A stretch of DNA of 64,000 nt, from the NCBI GenBank assembly GCA_035384965.1, contig DAOOJE010000005.1, positions 1 through 64,000 of the forward strand, written 5' to 3'. The stretch is from JAAYVZ01 sp035384965. GTDB taxonomy: Bacteria > Acidobacteriota > Thermoanaerobaculia > Thermoanaerobaculales > Thermoanaerobaculaceae. The notes beneath the pieces were generated by a model. It ran no database searches, was not told where the DNA came from, and was given only the letters and a program-made list of their open reading frames with translations. Positions 1-7,680 of the stretch are shown one piece after another (position 1 is the first letter of the stretch; every line of letters begins with the position of its first letter). Position numbers and translations under genes: made by a program.

Positions 1-53
1 GGGGGTCATTTCTATCGAGCTCCCAAGGGGACATTTCTAAAGAGTGTTGACAC
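1..53. mobile_element. Probable terminal end of an insertion sequence cut by the window edge
   Basis: Two spaced copies of a short motif (GTCATTTCTA near position 6 and GACATTTCTAAAGAG near 31) are followed by GTGTTGACA ending at about 53. Read from the other strand this is TGTCAACACTCTTTAG then AAATGTCCCC, followed by a second AAATGACCCC. Spaced repeats inside a TG...CA end are typical of IS21/IS481-type ends. No transposase is in the window on this side, so the element would lie to the left. Assignment is by eye. Confidence 0.45.
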
Positions 54-104
54 CGATGCTCGAGCGCAATTGCAGGAGCCACCTCGCGCCGCTAGACTCG
101 CGCG

Positions 105-1160
105 ATGGAGCGCGAGGGTGGCTCGCCCGAAAGCTGGCACGGCGCGAGGGCGCTGGTGTTCGGCAACGTCTTCCAGCCGCCTTTCGTGAACAACCTGATC
201 GGACCGCTGCGCGCCTTCGAGCGAGCCTGTACCGTCAAGCTGGTCGAGCCGCGGCGGCTGGAAGGGTTCGTGAGCACGGGAGCCGCCGCGCCGGCGCCGC
301 TGCCGGTTGGCCCGGCGCTGGAGGCGGTCGGGGGGTTCGAGCCGGACATCGTGGTCTGTCTCGCCGGGGCGGTGTTCGTGCCCGGCGAGCTCAAGGCCGC
401 GCTGCCGCGGTCCGCGGTGTACGTCGGGCTGGCGCTCTCGGATCCTCTCGGGCTGGAGGCGTCGCTCGCGATCGCGCCGTCGTTCGACCTCTTCTACAGC
501 CACGAGCCGTCGTGCTTCGCCGCCTACCGGGCGGCGGGCATTCCGGTTCGCGAGTGCGCTCCCGCCATCGACGGCGAGCTGTTCGCACCGCTCGACGCGC
601 CCAAGCAGTGGGACGTGTTCTTCGCCGGCAGGTGGACCCAGCGCCGGAACGAGGCGGTGGCCGCGCTCTCCAGGGTCTGCCGGGTGCGGCTGCACGGGCA
701 CGCCGGCGAGAGCCGCTGGGACCCGCCGGCGCTGCCGCCGCTCGATGGGCCGGCGGAGCTGCGGGCCGGCATCGCCAGCGCCCTGCTGGCGCTGGAGTTC
801 GCGGTCATCGACGACCAGCCGCCGCCGGCGCTCGGCATCTGGCGGCTCACGAACCGGCCGCAGTTTGCGGCGGCGTGTGGCGTGGCCTCGCTCATCGAGG
901 ACCATCACTCGCTTGCGCGCTACTTCGAGCCGGAAACCGAGATCGTGCCGTACCGCTCCATCCCGGACCTGGTCGAGCGCGTGATGCGCCTCGTCGGCGA
1001 TCCGGCCCGCTGCGCCGAGCTCGGACGCCGGGCGCGCGCTCGCGCCCTGCGCCAGCACCTGTGGGATCACCGGGTGGCGGTGATCCTGCGCGACGTCGAG
1101 GCGCTGCTCGCCGGGCGGTCGTCAGGCGCGGGCCCGGGCGAACGCCATGCGGACGAGTAG
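105..1160 (+). CDS. CgeB-like glycosyltransferase family protein
   Basis: This 351-residue soluble protein resembles the CgeB / DUF3880-type family-1 glycosyltransferases found in surface polysaccharide and spore-coat clusters. It opens with a strand-turn segment (ALVFGNVFQPPFVNNL, about 16-31) like the N-terminal GT-B Rossmann fold, has a mid segment with LFYSHEPSCFAAY (about 128-140) and DVFFAGRW (about 169-176), and ends with the usual YRSIPDLVERV helix region followed by an Arg/Ala-rich tail. The start ATG gives a full-length protein. It converges on the acetyltransferase gene downstream and overlaps its 3' end by 39 bases. Neighbours on both strands (aminotransferase, acetyltransferase, ABC-2 exporter, second glycosyltransferase) support a role in building a cell-surface glycan. 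Substrate is unknown. Confidence 0.6.
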   Translation: MEREGGSPESWHGARALVFGNVFQPPFVNNLIGPLRAFERACTVKLVEPRRLEGFVSTGAAAPAPLPVGPALEAVGGFEPDIVVCLAGAVFVPGELKAALPRSAVYVGLALSDPLGLEASLAIAPSFDLFYSHEPSCFAAYRAAGIPVRECAPAIDGELFAPLDAPKQWDVFFAGRWTQRRNEAVAALSRVCRVRLHGHAGESRWDPPALPPLDGPAELRAGIASALLALEFAVIDDQPPPALGIWRLTNRPQFAAACGVASLIEDHHSLARYFEPETEIVPYRSIPDLVERVMRLVGDPARCAELGRRARARALRQHLWDHRVAVILRDVEALLAGRSSGAGPGERHADE

Positions 1161-1631
1161 ACCGTCAGCGTCGACGAGCGTGTAGCCGGCGGCGGCCATC
1201 GTGGCACGCGAGGCGGCGTTGTCGTACCGGATATGGCAGCAAATCTCGCGCAGGCGCCAGGTCTCGACGGCGTAGGTCGTGGCGGCCTTGACGGCATCCT
1301 TCGCGAACCCCTTGCCGCGCGCTGCCGGCTCGCCGACGAGCAGCCTCCCGAACTCAGCGCGCCCGCTCGCCCAGTCGATGTCGTAAATCGACACCTGCCC
1401 CACAGGCCGCCCTTCCTCCAGCGTCTCGATGATCCACAGGAAGTCGTCGTCGCGCTCGCGGTAGCGCGAAAACCACGCCAGGTGGCGCTCCCAGTCGATC
1501 GGCTCCGAGTCGAAGAACCACATCCGGTTGCAGTCGGCGTTACGCCACGCCAGGGTGAGCGGCAGGTCCTCCTCGCGCAGCAGCCGCAGTCTGACGCGCT
1601 CGCCGAGGAGCGGAGGCACGTTGCGCTTCAT
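1122..1631 (-). CDS. GNAT-family N-acetyltransferase, probably acting on an amino sugar
   Basis: The 169-residue product is a RimJ/RimL-type GNAT acetyltransferase (Acetyltransf_3 class). It starts RVRLRLLREEDLPLTLAWRN, has the GNAT core strand VGQVSIYDID, and carries the acetyl-CoA loop RLLVGEPAARGKGFAKDA (about 96-113), followed by the typical YDNAASRATMAAAGY signature (about 136-150). The ATG overlaps the stop codon of the upstream aminotransferase (ATGA), so the two are translationally coupled. This arrangement matches sugar N-acetyltransferases that act on the amino group installed by a DegT-type aminotransferase (compare PglD/FdtC-type steps). The exact sugar cannot be told. Confidence 0.8.
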   Translation of the reverse strand: MKRNVPPLLGERVRLRLLREEDLPLTLAWRNADCNRMWFFDSEPIDWERHLAWFSRYRERDDDFLWIIETLEEGRPVGQVSIYDIDWASGRAEFGRLLVGEPAARGKGFAKDAVKAATTYAVETWRLREICCHIRYDNAASRATMAAAGYTLVDADGLLVRMAFARARA

Positions 1632-2782
1632 GTCAGCTCCCGGTCGACCGAGGTGACGACCTCGCGCAGGGCGCCCGCCACCTCGCGCACGGCCGCCTCG
1701 TCGAGGCGGAGGTGCAGCGGCAACGAGATGACCGAGCGGCTGGCGCGCTCCACGTTCGGGCAAGCGCCAGGGCGACCGGCGTACATGCGGTAGGCGCGGT
1801 TGTCGCGATAGTGCACGCCGGGGTAGATCTCGCGCGCATTGAGCCCGACCATGACCCGGTCCCGCTCGGGAACCAGCACCTGGTAAAGGTGCCGCGAGCT
1901 CTCGCACCCCGGCGGCACCGGCACCGGGGTGATGCGCGGGGCGCCGGCGAGCGCCTCGTCGTACCACGAAGCGAGGCGGCGGCGGTACGCGTTGTCCTCG
2001 TCGAGGTGACGGAGCCCGACGAGCGCGATCGCTGCCATGATCGAGTTGCCGTGGTACTTGAACCCGACGTGTTCCACCTCGTACAGCCAGCGGTACGAGC
2101 CGTCGGCGTGCGTGCGCGTGTAGGTGTCCTTGTTGATGCCGAGCCAGGTCCACCGCCGGCACTCGGCGTCCAGCCCGCCGTCCGCGAAGCAGACCATGCC
2201 CGAGTCGGCGGTGGGCAAGTTCTTCACCGCCTGGAAGCTGAAGATTGCGACGTCGCCCTCGCCCCCCACGTGGCGCCCGTCGAGGCGGGTGCCGGCCATG
2301 TGCGAGGCGTCCAGGATGAGCCGCAGCCCGCGTTCGCGGCACAGCTCGGCGATTTCGGGAAGGCGCCCCGTGGAGCCGCCCAGACCCACGAACATCACGG
2401 CCCGGGTGCGCGGCGTCAGCCGCTCCCGTACCGAGGCCGGGTCGAGGCACAGGTACTCGTCGATGTCGGCGAACACGGGCGAGAGGCGCTCGTAAAGCAG
2501 CACGTGGTTTGTCGACACGAACGTGAACGGCGTGGAGATGACCGCGTCCCCGTCCCGCCAGCCGTCGCGCTCCTTGAGGAGCCTCACCGCCAGGTGCAGC
2601 CCTGCCGTGGCCGAGTTCACGAAGTGCGCGTGCGGCAGCCCCGTGTACTCGCGCCACGCCTGCTCCAGCTCGACGGTCTTGAAGCCGAGACCGGTCCAGC
2701 CGCACTCGAGGCACTCGCGGATCGCCGCCAGCGTCTCCTCGATCCTGAAGGTTGGCCTGAACAGGTGAATTGGGTCCCTCAC
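1628..2782 (-). CDS. DegT/DnrJ/EryC1/StrS-family PLP-dependent sugar aminotransferase
   Basis: The 384-residue protein is a nucleotide-sugar aminotransferase of fold type I. Visible landmarks are HFVNSATAGLHLAVRLL (substrate/PLP-phosphate region), STPFTFVSTNH, the Asp-containing LILDASHMAG (about 198-207) and the PLP-lysine motif FSFQAVKNLPTADSG (about 226-240). The C-terminal part shows YPGVHYRDN and the LPLH motif common to the family. I chose the GTG at 2782 because GGGAGGG lies just upstream and because it gives the family's usual N-terminus; a longer reading would run into the divergent transporter gene. It forms an operon with the acetyltransferase through an ATGA overlap and should make an N-acetylated amino sugar for a surface glycan. 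Confidence 0.85.
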   Translation of the reverse strand: MRDPIHLFRPTFRIEETLAAIRECLECGWTGLGFKTVELEQAWREYTGLPHAHFVNSATAGLHLAVRLLKERDGWRDGDAVISTPFTFVSTNHVLLYERLSPVFADIDEYLCLDPASVRERLTPRTRAVMFVGLGGSTGRLPEIAELCRERGLRLILDASHMAGTRLDGRHVGGEGDVAIFSFQAVKNLPTADSGMVCFADGGLDAECRRWTWLGINKDTYTRTHADGSYRWLYEVEHVGFKYHGNSIMAAIALVGLRHLDEDNAYRRRLASWYDEALAGAPRITPVPVPPGCESSRHLYQVLVPERDRVMVGLNAREIYPGVHYRDNRAYRMYAGRPGACPNVERASRSVISLPLHLRLDEAAVREVAGALREVVTSVDRELT

Positions 2783-2849
2783 CGGCCCTCCCGACTGCAC
2801 CGGAAAGGATATCGCACGCGCCGCGCACCCGCCGGGCGATACCTGTAAA

Positions 2850-3683
2850 ATGCGCGCGATGGCATCCGATGCGGTCTTTCGCAACGTTGCCGGCAAGCGG
2901 CCGACCCCCTGGGACGACGTGCGGGACGTCGCCGCGTACTGGCACCTGCTGGCCAACCTCGTGCACCGCGACCTCACCGTGCGCTACAAGCGCTCGGTAC
3001 TGGGGTTTTTCTGGACCCTGCTCAACCCATTGCTGATGATGGTCATCCTGACCGTCGTCTTTTCCCATTTCTTCCGCTTCCAGATCACGCACTACGAGGT
3101 CTACTTCCTGTCCGAGTTCCTGACCTGGATGTTCTTCGCCCAGACCACCGCCAACTCGATGGCCTCGCTGGCCTGGAACGGCCCGCTCATGAAGCGGGTG
3201 CGCCTGCCCAAGCCGATCTTCGCGCTGGCCGGGACGGCGGCCGGGCTCATCAACCTCCTGCTGTCCTGCGGGCCGCTCGTGGTCATCATGCTGGTGGTGG
3301 GGGCGCCGGTGCGGCCGGCCATGCTGGTGCTCCCGCTGAGCTTTCTCGTCATCGGCGTGTTCACCCTCGGCGTCAGCCTCGGGCTCTCGGCGCTCGCGGT
3401 GTACTTCGACGACGTGGCGCAGATGTACCAGGTCGGGATCATGGGCCTGATGTACCTGACGCCGATCATGTACCCGATCGACATCCTGCCCGACCGCTTC
3501 CGCTGGCTGGTCGAGTACAACCCCCTCACCAAGCTCTTCGAGCTGGCGCGCTACCCGATCTACCACGGCCAGCTCCCGCCGCTCGATGTCGCGGTCGTGT
3601 GCGTGGTCCTGGCGCTCGCCGCGCTCGTCGTGGGCTGGGCCCTCTTCCGCCGCCTGGCGGCCGGGTTCTACCTCCACCTGTGA
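2850..3683 (+). CDS. ABC-2 type polysaccharide export permease (TagG/KpsM/Wzm-like)
   Basis: The 277-residue integral membrane protein has about six transmembrane segments, for example around VLGFFWTLLNPLLMMVILTV, LLSCGPLVVIMLVVG and LGVSLGLSALAVYF. The amphipathic stretch DLTVRYKRSVLGFFWTLLNP just before the first membrane helix is the hallmark of the ABC-2 exporters for O-antigen, capsule and teichoic acid. A second ATG at 2859 is an equally possible start. The gene overlaps the downstream ATPase by one base (TGATG), so the two form the exporter pair. It is divergent from the aminotransferase operon with about 70 bases between. It should move a lipid-linked glycan across the inner membrane. 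Confidence 0.85.
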   Translation: MRAMASDAVFRNVAGKRPTPWDDVRDVAAYWHLLANLVHRDLTVRYKRSVLGFFWTLLNPLLMMVILTVVFSHFFRFQITHYEVYFLSEFLTWMFFAQTTANSMASLAWNGPLMKRVRLPKPIFALAGTAAGLINLLLSCGPLVVIMLVVGAPVRPAMLVLPLSFLVIGVFTLGVSLGLSALAVYFDDVAQMYQVGIMGLMYLTPIMYPIDILPDRFRWLVEYNPLTKLFELARYPIYHGQLPPLDVAVVCVVLALAALVVGWALFRRLAAGFYLHL

Positions 3684-4462
3684 TGATCGAACTGCCCCCC
3701 TCGTCCGCCATCCTCCTGCGCGACGTCGAAGTTCGCTTCCGCGTGCCGGCGCGCCGCATTCCGACCCTCAAGGAGTGGGCCATCCGGCGCCTCACCAGCC
3801 GCTTTCAGTACGAGGAGTTTCGCGGCCTGGGCGGGGTGTCGCTCGAGGTCGGCGCCGGCCGCTCGCTCGGCATCGTGGGCGCCAACGGGGCGGGGAAATC
3901 GACGCTGCTGCGCGTCATTGCCGGCATCCTGCAGCCGACCGCGGGGGAGGTGGCGGTGCGCGGGCGCGTGGCGCCGATCATCGAGCTCGGCACCGGTTTC
4001 GACCAGGAGCTGTCGGGGCGGGAAAACGTCTTTTTCAACGGCGCGCTGCTCGGCCGCTCGCGCGCCGAGATGCGGGAGCGCTTCGACTCGATCGTGGCCT
4101 TCGCCGAGCTGGAGGACTTTATCGATGCGCCGCTGCGCACCTACTCCACCGGCATGGCCGCCCGGCTCGCCTTTGCGGTCGCCACCACGGTCGACGCCGA
4201 CGTGCTGCTGCTCGACGAGATCCTCGCCGTCGGCGACGGCGCCTTCGTGGCCCGCTGCAAGGAGCGCATCGCCTCGTTCCGCCGGGCAGGGGTGACGATC
4301 CTGTTTGTCTCGCACAACCTCGACGCCGTGTGCTGGCTTTGCGACGAGGCGGTGTGGCTGCGCGACGGCACGATCGCCGCCCACGGCCCCGCCAACGAGG
4401 TGACGGCCGAGTACACTGCGTGGCTGGCCGACGGCCACCCCCCGTCCCGCCGGCAGGGGTAG
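3683..4462 (+). CDS. ABC transporter ATPase for polysaccharide export (TagH/KpsT/Wzt-like)
   Basis: The 259-residue ATPase powers the adjacent ABC-2 permease. It has the N-terminal segment with KEWAIRRLTSRFQYEEF typical of Wzt/TagH proteins, Walker A GANGAGKS (66-73), the signature YSTGMAARLAF (about 153-163), Walker B VLLLDEILAVGD and the switch SHNLDAV. It lacks the long C-terminal carbohydrate-binding domain of some Wzt proteins, so chain-length sensing is not expected. Its ATG overlaps the permease stop codon. The following glycosyltransferase starts three bases after the stop, extending the operon. Confidence 0.9.
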   Translation: MIELPPSSAILLRDVEVRFRVPARRIPTLKEWAIRRLTSRFQYEEFRGLGGVSLEVGAGRSLGIVGANGAGKSTLLRVIAGILQPTAGEVAVRGRVAPIIELGTGFDQELSGRENVFFNGALLGRSRAEMRERFDSIVAFAELEDFIDAPLRTYSTGMAARLAFAVATTVDADVLLLDEILAVGDGAFVARCKERIASFRRAGVTILFVSHNLDAVCWLCDEAVWLRDGTIAAHGPANEVTAEYTAWLADGHPPSRRQG

Positions 4463-4465
4463 ACG

Positions 4466-5458
4466 ATGGCCGCATCGACTCGGTCCCGCCCTCCGGCCTT
4501 CGGGCGCCTGGCCCTTGCGTGGCGCCGGGTCGCGCACCCCGTCGAGTCGGCGCGCATCCTGGCGCCGTCCGTGCTGCCGGTGTGGCTGCGCGCGCGGCTG
4601 ACCGCGGCGTTCTCGGCGTGGCGGCGGCCCCTTCGCGTGCCGGAGCAGGAGGCGGAGGTGGCGGCGCTGGTGGCAAGCTGGGAAGCGGCGGCGCGAGCGC
4701 TCGCGCCGGCGCCGGCCCGGGCGCTGCCGCTCGTGTCGATCGTGGTCGTGACGTTCGGCAACCGCGCGCTGACCCGCCTTTGCCTGGAGAGCGTCCGCTG
4801 CTTCACCGGCGATGTCGAGCACGAGATCGTGGCCGTCGACAACGGCTCGCCCGACGGCACACCCGCACTGTTGCGGGAACTCGCCGCCACCCGACCGACG
4901 CTCAGGGTCATCGAGAACGGCGAGAACCGCGGTTTCGCCGCCGCCACCAACCAGGGTGTGAGCGCGACCCGCGGCCGCCTCCTGTGCCTGCTCAACAACG
5001 ACACGGTTGTCACGCCGGGGTGGCTGGCGGCGCTCGCCGGAACCGCCCTGGACGACCCCGCCCTCGGCCTGGTCGGGCCCGTGACCAACGCCGCAGGGAA
5101 CGAGGCACGCGTGCGGCGCGGCTACCGGGACCTCGGCGAGCTGCCCTCATGGGCCGCCGGCCGCGCCGCCCGGTGCGCCGGGCAGTCCTTCCCGATCCCG
5201 ATGCTGGCACTGTACTGCGCCGTCCTGCGCCGCGACGTGTGGGAACGCGTCGGTCCCCTCGACGAGCAGTTCGGCGCCGGGATGTTCGAGGACGACGACT
5301 ACTCGCGCCGCGTGCGCGCCGCAGGGTACACGCTGCGCTGCCGCCGCGACGTGTTCGTCCACCACTGGCAGCGGGCGGGCTTCAAGCTGCTGGGCGAGGA
5401 GGCGTACCGCCGCCTGTACGAGGCCAACCGCGCCCGGTTTCGCGCCAAGTGGGGGTGA
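4466..5458 (+). CDS. Family 2 glycosyltransferase (GT-A fold)
   Basis: The 330-residue enzyme shows the GT2 core: VSIVVVTFGNRALTRLCLESV (nucleotide-sugar binding), IVAVDNGSPDGT (about 117-128), NRGFAAATNQGV and CLLNNDTVVTPGWL with the Asn-Asn-Asp metal motif. The segment FEDDDYSRRVRAAGY carries the conserved ED acceptor-side acidic residues. An N-terminal extension of about 85 residues precedes the catalytic fold. This form is close to the GT2 rhamnosyl/O-antigen transferases. It follows the exporter ATPase by three bases and belongs to the same transcript. Confidence 0.88.
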   Translation: MAASTRSRPPAFGRLALAWRRVAHPVESARILAPSVLPVWLRARLTAAFSAWRRPLRVPEQEAEVAALVASWEAAARALAPAPARALPLVSIVVVTFGNRALTRLCLESVRCFTGDVEHEIVAVDNGSPDGTPALLRELAATRPTLRVIENGENRGFAAATNQGVSATRGRLLCLLNNDTVVTPGWLAALAGTALDDPALGLVGPVTNAAGNEARVRRGYRDLGELPSWAAGRAARCAGQSFPIPMLALYCAVLRRDVWERVGPLDEQFGAGMFEDDDYSRRVRAAGYTLRCRRDVFVHHWQRAGFKLLGEEAYRRLYEANRARFRAKWG

Positions 5459-5672
5459 TGCGCCCTGGTGGGCCGGGCCGCAGGAGCGAGCCCGCGGTCC
5501 GTTCGAGCCCGCCGTCGCATCGGCCGGGGCGTGGAGATGGGCGCGCGGTGGCCGTTGTGTGCGGGGGCGAGGGGGACGACCTTCGACTCTCGCCGGGGGG
5601 GCGGGTGGCAGCGGGCGCGGACCTCCGGGCCGCGCCGGTGCTATCCTCGGAGGGGTTTCGGGGAGAGTCGTC

Positions 5673-6866
5673 ATGGGCACGATCCTGTACTTCGATCCGT
5701 TCGCCGGGGCGTCGGGGGACATGCTGCTCGGTGCGCTCGTGGACCTCGGAGTGAACGCCGACAGCTTGCGCGCGGTGCTCGACGGGCTCGATCTGCCCGG
5801 GTGGCGGCTCGAGGCCGAACGTGACCGCCAGCAAGGGTTCGCCGGCACGCGGGTGCGCGTCGAGGTGAGCGGAGACTCCGCCCCGGCCCGGCGTCTCGCC
5901 GACGTGCAGGAGGTCCTGAGCGCGGCGCGCATCCCCCAGGGGGTGCGCGAGCGGGCCGTGGCGGCGTTCGAGTGCCTGTTCGAGGCCGAGGCGGAGGTGC
6001 ACGGCATCCCGGTCGAGCAAACGCACCTCCACGAGCTGGCGGCGGTTGACGCCGTGATCGACATCGTCGGCGTGTGCGCGGCGGTCGAGCTGCTGGGTGC
6101 GGACCGACTCGCCTGCGGCCCCGTGCCGGTCGGTTCGGGGACGGTCCAGACGGCGCACGGCCTGCTGCCGGTGCCGCCGCCGGCGGTGAGCCGGCTGCTG
6201 CGGGGGATCCCGATCGCCGGGCACGCCGCCGAGGGCGAAATGACCACGCCGACCGGCGCCACTCTGCTGCGCACGCTGGTGCGGGAGTTCGGGCCGCTGC
6301 CCTCGGGAACGATCCAGCGCATCGGGGTCGGGCTCGGCACCCGGCAGTTCGCCGGGATCCCGAACGTGCTGCGTGTGTTCCTGCTCGAGGAGGCGGCTCC
6401 CCGTCTGGCGGGCCGCTCGATGGTGATGGTGGAGACGACGATCGACGATCAGCCTGGCGAGGTGCTGGGCTGGCTCACCGAGCGAGTGCGCCGGGCCGGG
6501 GCGGTCGACGCCTGGTGCCTGGCGGGCGTCGGGCGCAAGGGTCGGCCCGTGGCCGAGCTGCGGGCGCTTGTCGAGCCGCCGTTTGTGGACGCCGTCGTGA
6601 CGGCGCTGTTCGAGGAAGGCGCGACGCTGGGTGTGCGGGTGCTGGGGTGCGTGCGGCCGGAGATCGAACGCCACATCGTCGACGCACCGACCCGCTTCGG
6701 CGTCATCCCGGTCAAGATCGGCGTGTTTGCCGGCAAGGTCGTCTCCGTCAAGCCCGAGCTCGACGTCTGCACCGCCGCCGCCGCCGCTCACGGCGTCAGC
6801 CTCGCGGCCGTCCGCGAGGAGGCCGAAAGTGCGGTCCTCGGCGTCGGCCAGCCGTGGGAAGGGTGA
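5673..6866 (+). CDS. larC: LarC-family nickel-pincer cofactor protein (DUF111)
   Basis: The 397-residue product matches LarC, which inserts nickel into the pyridinium dithiocarboxylate pincer cofactor used by lactate racemase and LarA-like racemases. It starts with the diagnostic YFDPFAGASGDMLLGALVDLG, then HLHELAAVDAVIDIVG (histidine-rich loop), MTTPTGATLL, and the C-terminal ferredoxin-like domain starting near ETTIDDQPGE with VKIGVFAGKVVSVKPE. The ATG at 5673 was chosen because an AGGGG-type site lies upstream and the protein then begins at the family's conserved N-terminus. No larA, larB or larE is in the window, so the target enzyme must be elsewhere. The 214 bases upstream hold no gene; TATCCT near 5642 is a possible -10 box. 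Confidence 0.85.
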   Translation: MGTILYFDPFAGASGDMLLGALVDLGVNADSLRAVLDGLDLPGWRLEAERDRQQGFAGTRVRVEVSGDSAPARRLADVQEVLSAARIPQGVRERAVAAFECLFEAEAEVHGIPVEQTHLHELAAVDAVIDIVGVCAAVELLGADRLACGPVPVGSGTVQTAHGLLPVPPPAVSRLLRGIPIAGHAAEGEMTTPTGATLLRTLVREFGPLPSGTIQRIGVGLGTRQFAGIPNVLRVFLLEEAAPRLAGRSMVMVETTIDDQPGEVLGWLTERVRRAGAVDAWCLAGVGRKGRPVAELRALVEPPFVDAVVTALFEEGATLGVRVLGCVRPEIERHIVDAPTRFGVIPVKIGVFAGKVVSVKPELDVCTAAAAAHGVSLAAVREEAESAVLGVGQPWEG

Positions 6867-6950
6867 GTCACCCGCCCGCTCACCCGGTCAGGTTTCGGAT
6901 CGAAAGACGCCGGGCGCCTGAGCGGCTTCCGCCGCGCGCCCCGCGGGGGG

Positions 6951-7568
6951 TCAGAACAGCTCCAGCGCCTCCACGTCGCCCTTGCCCCGGCGCACGAGCT
7001 CGGGCTCGTCCTCGCTGAGGTCCACGACCGTCGACGGTTCGTTGACCAGCACCCCGCCGCCGACCACGAGGTCGACCTTCCCCGCAAGGGCGTCGGCGAT
7101 CACCACCGGATCGAGGAGGAACTCCTCGGCGGCGTTGCGCACCGAGGAGGCGAGCAGCGGCTCCCCCAGCTCGGCCAGCACCGCCTGCACGATGGCGTTG
7201 TCCGGGATGCGCAGTCCCACCGTGCGCCGCTTGTGCAGCATGATCTTCGGCACCTCGTGGCTGGCCTGGAAGATGAACGTGTACGGCCCGGGTAACACCC
7301 GCCTCATGGCGCGGAAGACGTGGTTCGGGATGCCGCGAGTGAAGCGACTGGCGGTGGCGATGTCGGGCACCATGATCGACAGCCGCTTGGCGCCCGAGAT
7401 TTCCTTGACGCCGTACAGCCGCTCGATGGCGTCGGCGCGAGAAAGGGCGCAGGCAAAGGCGTAGACCGTGTCGGTGGGGAGCACGACCACGCCGCCGCGC
7501 TTGAGCACCTGGACGACGCGGGCAACGAGCCACGACTCCGGCTCGGTGGGATCGATGTGGAGCGGCAT
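6951..7568 (-). CDS. YciO/Sua5/YrdC-domain protein (threonylcarbamoyl-AMP synthase-like)
   Basis: The 205-residue protein carries one YrdC domain: GGVVVLPTDTVYAFACAL (about 25-42) matches the nucleotide/RNA-binding signature, followed by RLYGVKEISGAKRLSIMV and RRVLPGPYTFIF. The last part contains RIPDNAIVQAVL and the LASSVRNAAEEF segment. The length and the KRLSIMVPD variant are closer to the YciO subgroup than to TsaC/Sua5, which make threonylcarbamoyl-AMP for tRNA t6A. YciO has weak or uncertain activity, so I keep the function general. Convergent with larC; about 110 bases separate it from glgP upstream. Confidence 0.8.
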   Translation of the reverse strand: MPLHIDPTEPESWLVARVVQVLKRGGVVVLPTDTVYAFACALSRADAIERLYGVKEISGAKRLSIMVPDIATASRFTRGIPNHVFRAMRRVLPGPYTFIFQASHEVPKIMLHKRRTVGLRIPDNAIVQAVLAELGEPLLASSVRNAAEEFLLDPVVIADALAGKVDLVVGGGVLVNEPSTVVDLSEDEPELVRRGKGDVEALELF

Positions 7569-7680
7569 CCGGACCTCCCCCCGCTTTCTAGCCCGGCCGA
7601 CACCCGCGCGTCAAGGTCGACGGATCCCCGTGCCGCGCCGGGCGGGGAACGAGCCTCGGTGCCGCAGCCTCGCAGGGCGG

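Noticed and set aside
1122..3677. A very long minus-strand open frame spanning acetyltransferase, aminotransferase and transporter regions
   Set aside because: Only the last 169 residues match a protein family; the rest is antisense to better-supported genes and is open because of high GC content.
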